Of a DNA stretch of 5,996 nucleotides, positions 5,562 through 5,996 are shown in pieces. The notes under the pieces are model-generated. The model was not told the DNA's origin and did no database searches. It was given only the letters and a program-made list of their open reading frames with translations. The stretch comes from Clostridia bacterium (GTDB taxonomy: Bacteria; Bacillota; Clostridia; Oscillospirales; Acutalibacteraceae). The translations under genes and the position numbers were made by a program. Every line of letters begins with the position of its first letter. Position 1 is the first letter of the stretch. The stretch covers positions 1 to 5,996 of the forward strand of contig JAFTCS010000139.1 in the NCBI GenBank assembly GCA_017454565.1. The letters run 5' to 3'.

Positions 5562-5996
5562 ATGGCAAAAATAGAAATGAAAACGCCTCTTGTCGAAATG
5601 GACGGCGACGAGATGACAAGAGTTATCTGGAAAATGATCAAGGACACCCTTATTCTTCCTTATGTTGACCTTAAAACCGAATACTATGATCTTGGCCTTG
5701 AAAACAGGGAAAAGACCAAGGATCAGGTCACTGTTGACAGCGCAGAGGCTACCAAAAAGTACGGCGTTGCTGTAAAGTGCGCGACCATTACACCTAATGC
5801 AGACCGTGTAAAGGAATATAACCTCACACAGATGTGGAAGTCGCCTAACGGTACTATCAGAGCCATTCTTGACGGTACCGTGTTCAGAACACCTATCGTT
5901 GTAAAGGGCATCACACCCTATATTCCCACATGGACAAAGCCTATAACAATTGCCCGTCATGCATACGGTGATGTTTACAAGAACACTGAAATGGTC
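5562..5996 (+). CDS. icd: NADP-dependent isocitrate dehydrogenase, N-terminal part (3' truncated)
   Basis: The enzyme oxidatively decarboxylates isocitrate to 2-oxoglutarate, reducing NADP. The first 145 residues are present and the frame is open at the window edge; family members have about 400. Start ATG 5562 follows AAAGGA (5547-5552) at 9 nt. The sequence is of the eukaryote-like homodimeric type (human IDH1 class), not the Escherichia coli Icd type: VEMDGDEMTRVIW (11-23), KCATITP (72-78), WKSPNGTIR (92-100), GTVFR (105-109) and ARHAYGD (131-137). Isocitrate-binding S94, N96, R100, R109 and R132 fall at the same numbers as in human IDH1, as does the NADP-contact region K72/T75/T77. It is probably cotranscribed with the aconitase 185 nt upstream, since no separate promoter is obvious. 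Together they supply 2-oxoglutarate for glutamate synthesis. Confidence 0.95.
   Translation, partial: MAKIEMKTPLVEMDGDEMTRVIWKMIKDTLILPYVDLKTEYYDLGLENREKTKDQVTVDSAEATKKYGVAVKCATITPNADRVKEYNLTQMWKSPNGTIRAILDGTVFRTPIVVKGITPYIPTWTKPITIARHAYGDVYKNTEMV

Noticed and set aside
5355..5960. 201-codon minus-strand frame
   Set aside because: Antisense to the isocitrate dehydrogenase start, whose residues match the family one to one.

Overview
The window looks like chromosomal DNA of an anaerobic Firmicute of the class Clostridia, most likely a Ruminococcus or close relative. This is inferred from the RicT-type PSP1 protein, strong GGAGG-type ribosome sites, sigma-A promoters, mid-range GC, and the pairing of a short Aquifex-type aconitase with a eukaryote-like NADP isocitrate dehydrogenase. 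I saw no mobile element, CRISPR array, tRNA or rRNA.

Layout, left to right. (1) Bases 1-291 (+) are the 3' end of ricT (yaaT/PSP1), an Fe-S protein linked to RNase Y-dependent mRNA maturation. (2) Bases 292-393 form a strongly base-paired intergenic stretch with 7-bp terminal inverted repeats. (3) A convergent minus-strand unit ends in a good intrinsic terminator (416-450). It holds a GT-C fold glycosyltransferase-like membrane protein (596-2128) and then a very small one-helix membrane protein (461-577). Its promoter lies at 2189-2217. (4) Bases 2263-3261 (-) encode a J-domain co-chaperone with a C-terminal membrane anchor. (5) Bases 3262-3441 are a compact divergent control region: two sigma-A promoters back to back, a 10-bp-arm inverted repeat touching both -35 boxes, and a stem-loop at the predicted 5' end of the aconitase mRNA. 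(6) Bases 3442-5376 (+) encode aconitase. (7) Bases 5377-5561 hold a hairpin, a copy of the motif seen after ricT, and a possible 31-codon small ORF. (8) Bases 5562-5996 (+) are the start of NADP isocitrate dehydrogenase, which runs off the window.

Aconitase and isocitrate dehydrogenase catalyse consecutive steps, citrate to isocitrate to 2-oxoglutarate. They are in the order expected of an operon supplying 2-oxoglutarate for glutamate synthesis. No promoter or intrinsic terminator was recognised between them. The J protein is divergent from them and may share regulation through the central inverted repeat, but that is inference. Nothing here amounts to a clear new multi-gene system. The least explained parts are the two small ORFs, the shared structured intergenic element, and the acn/dnaJ control region.
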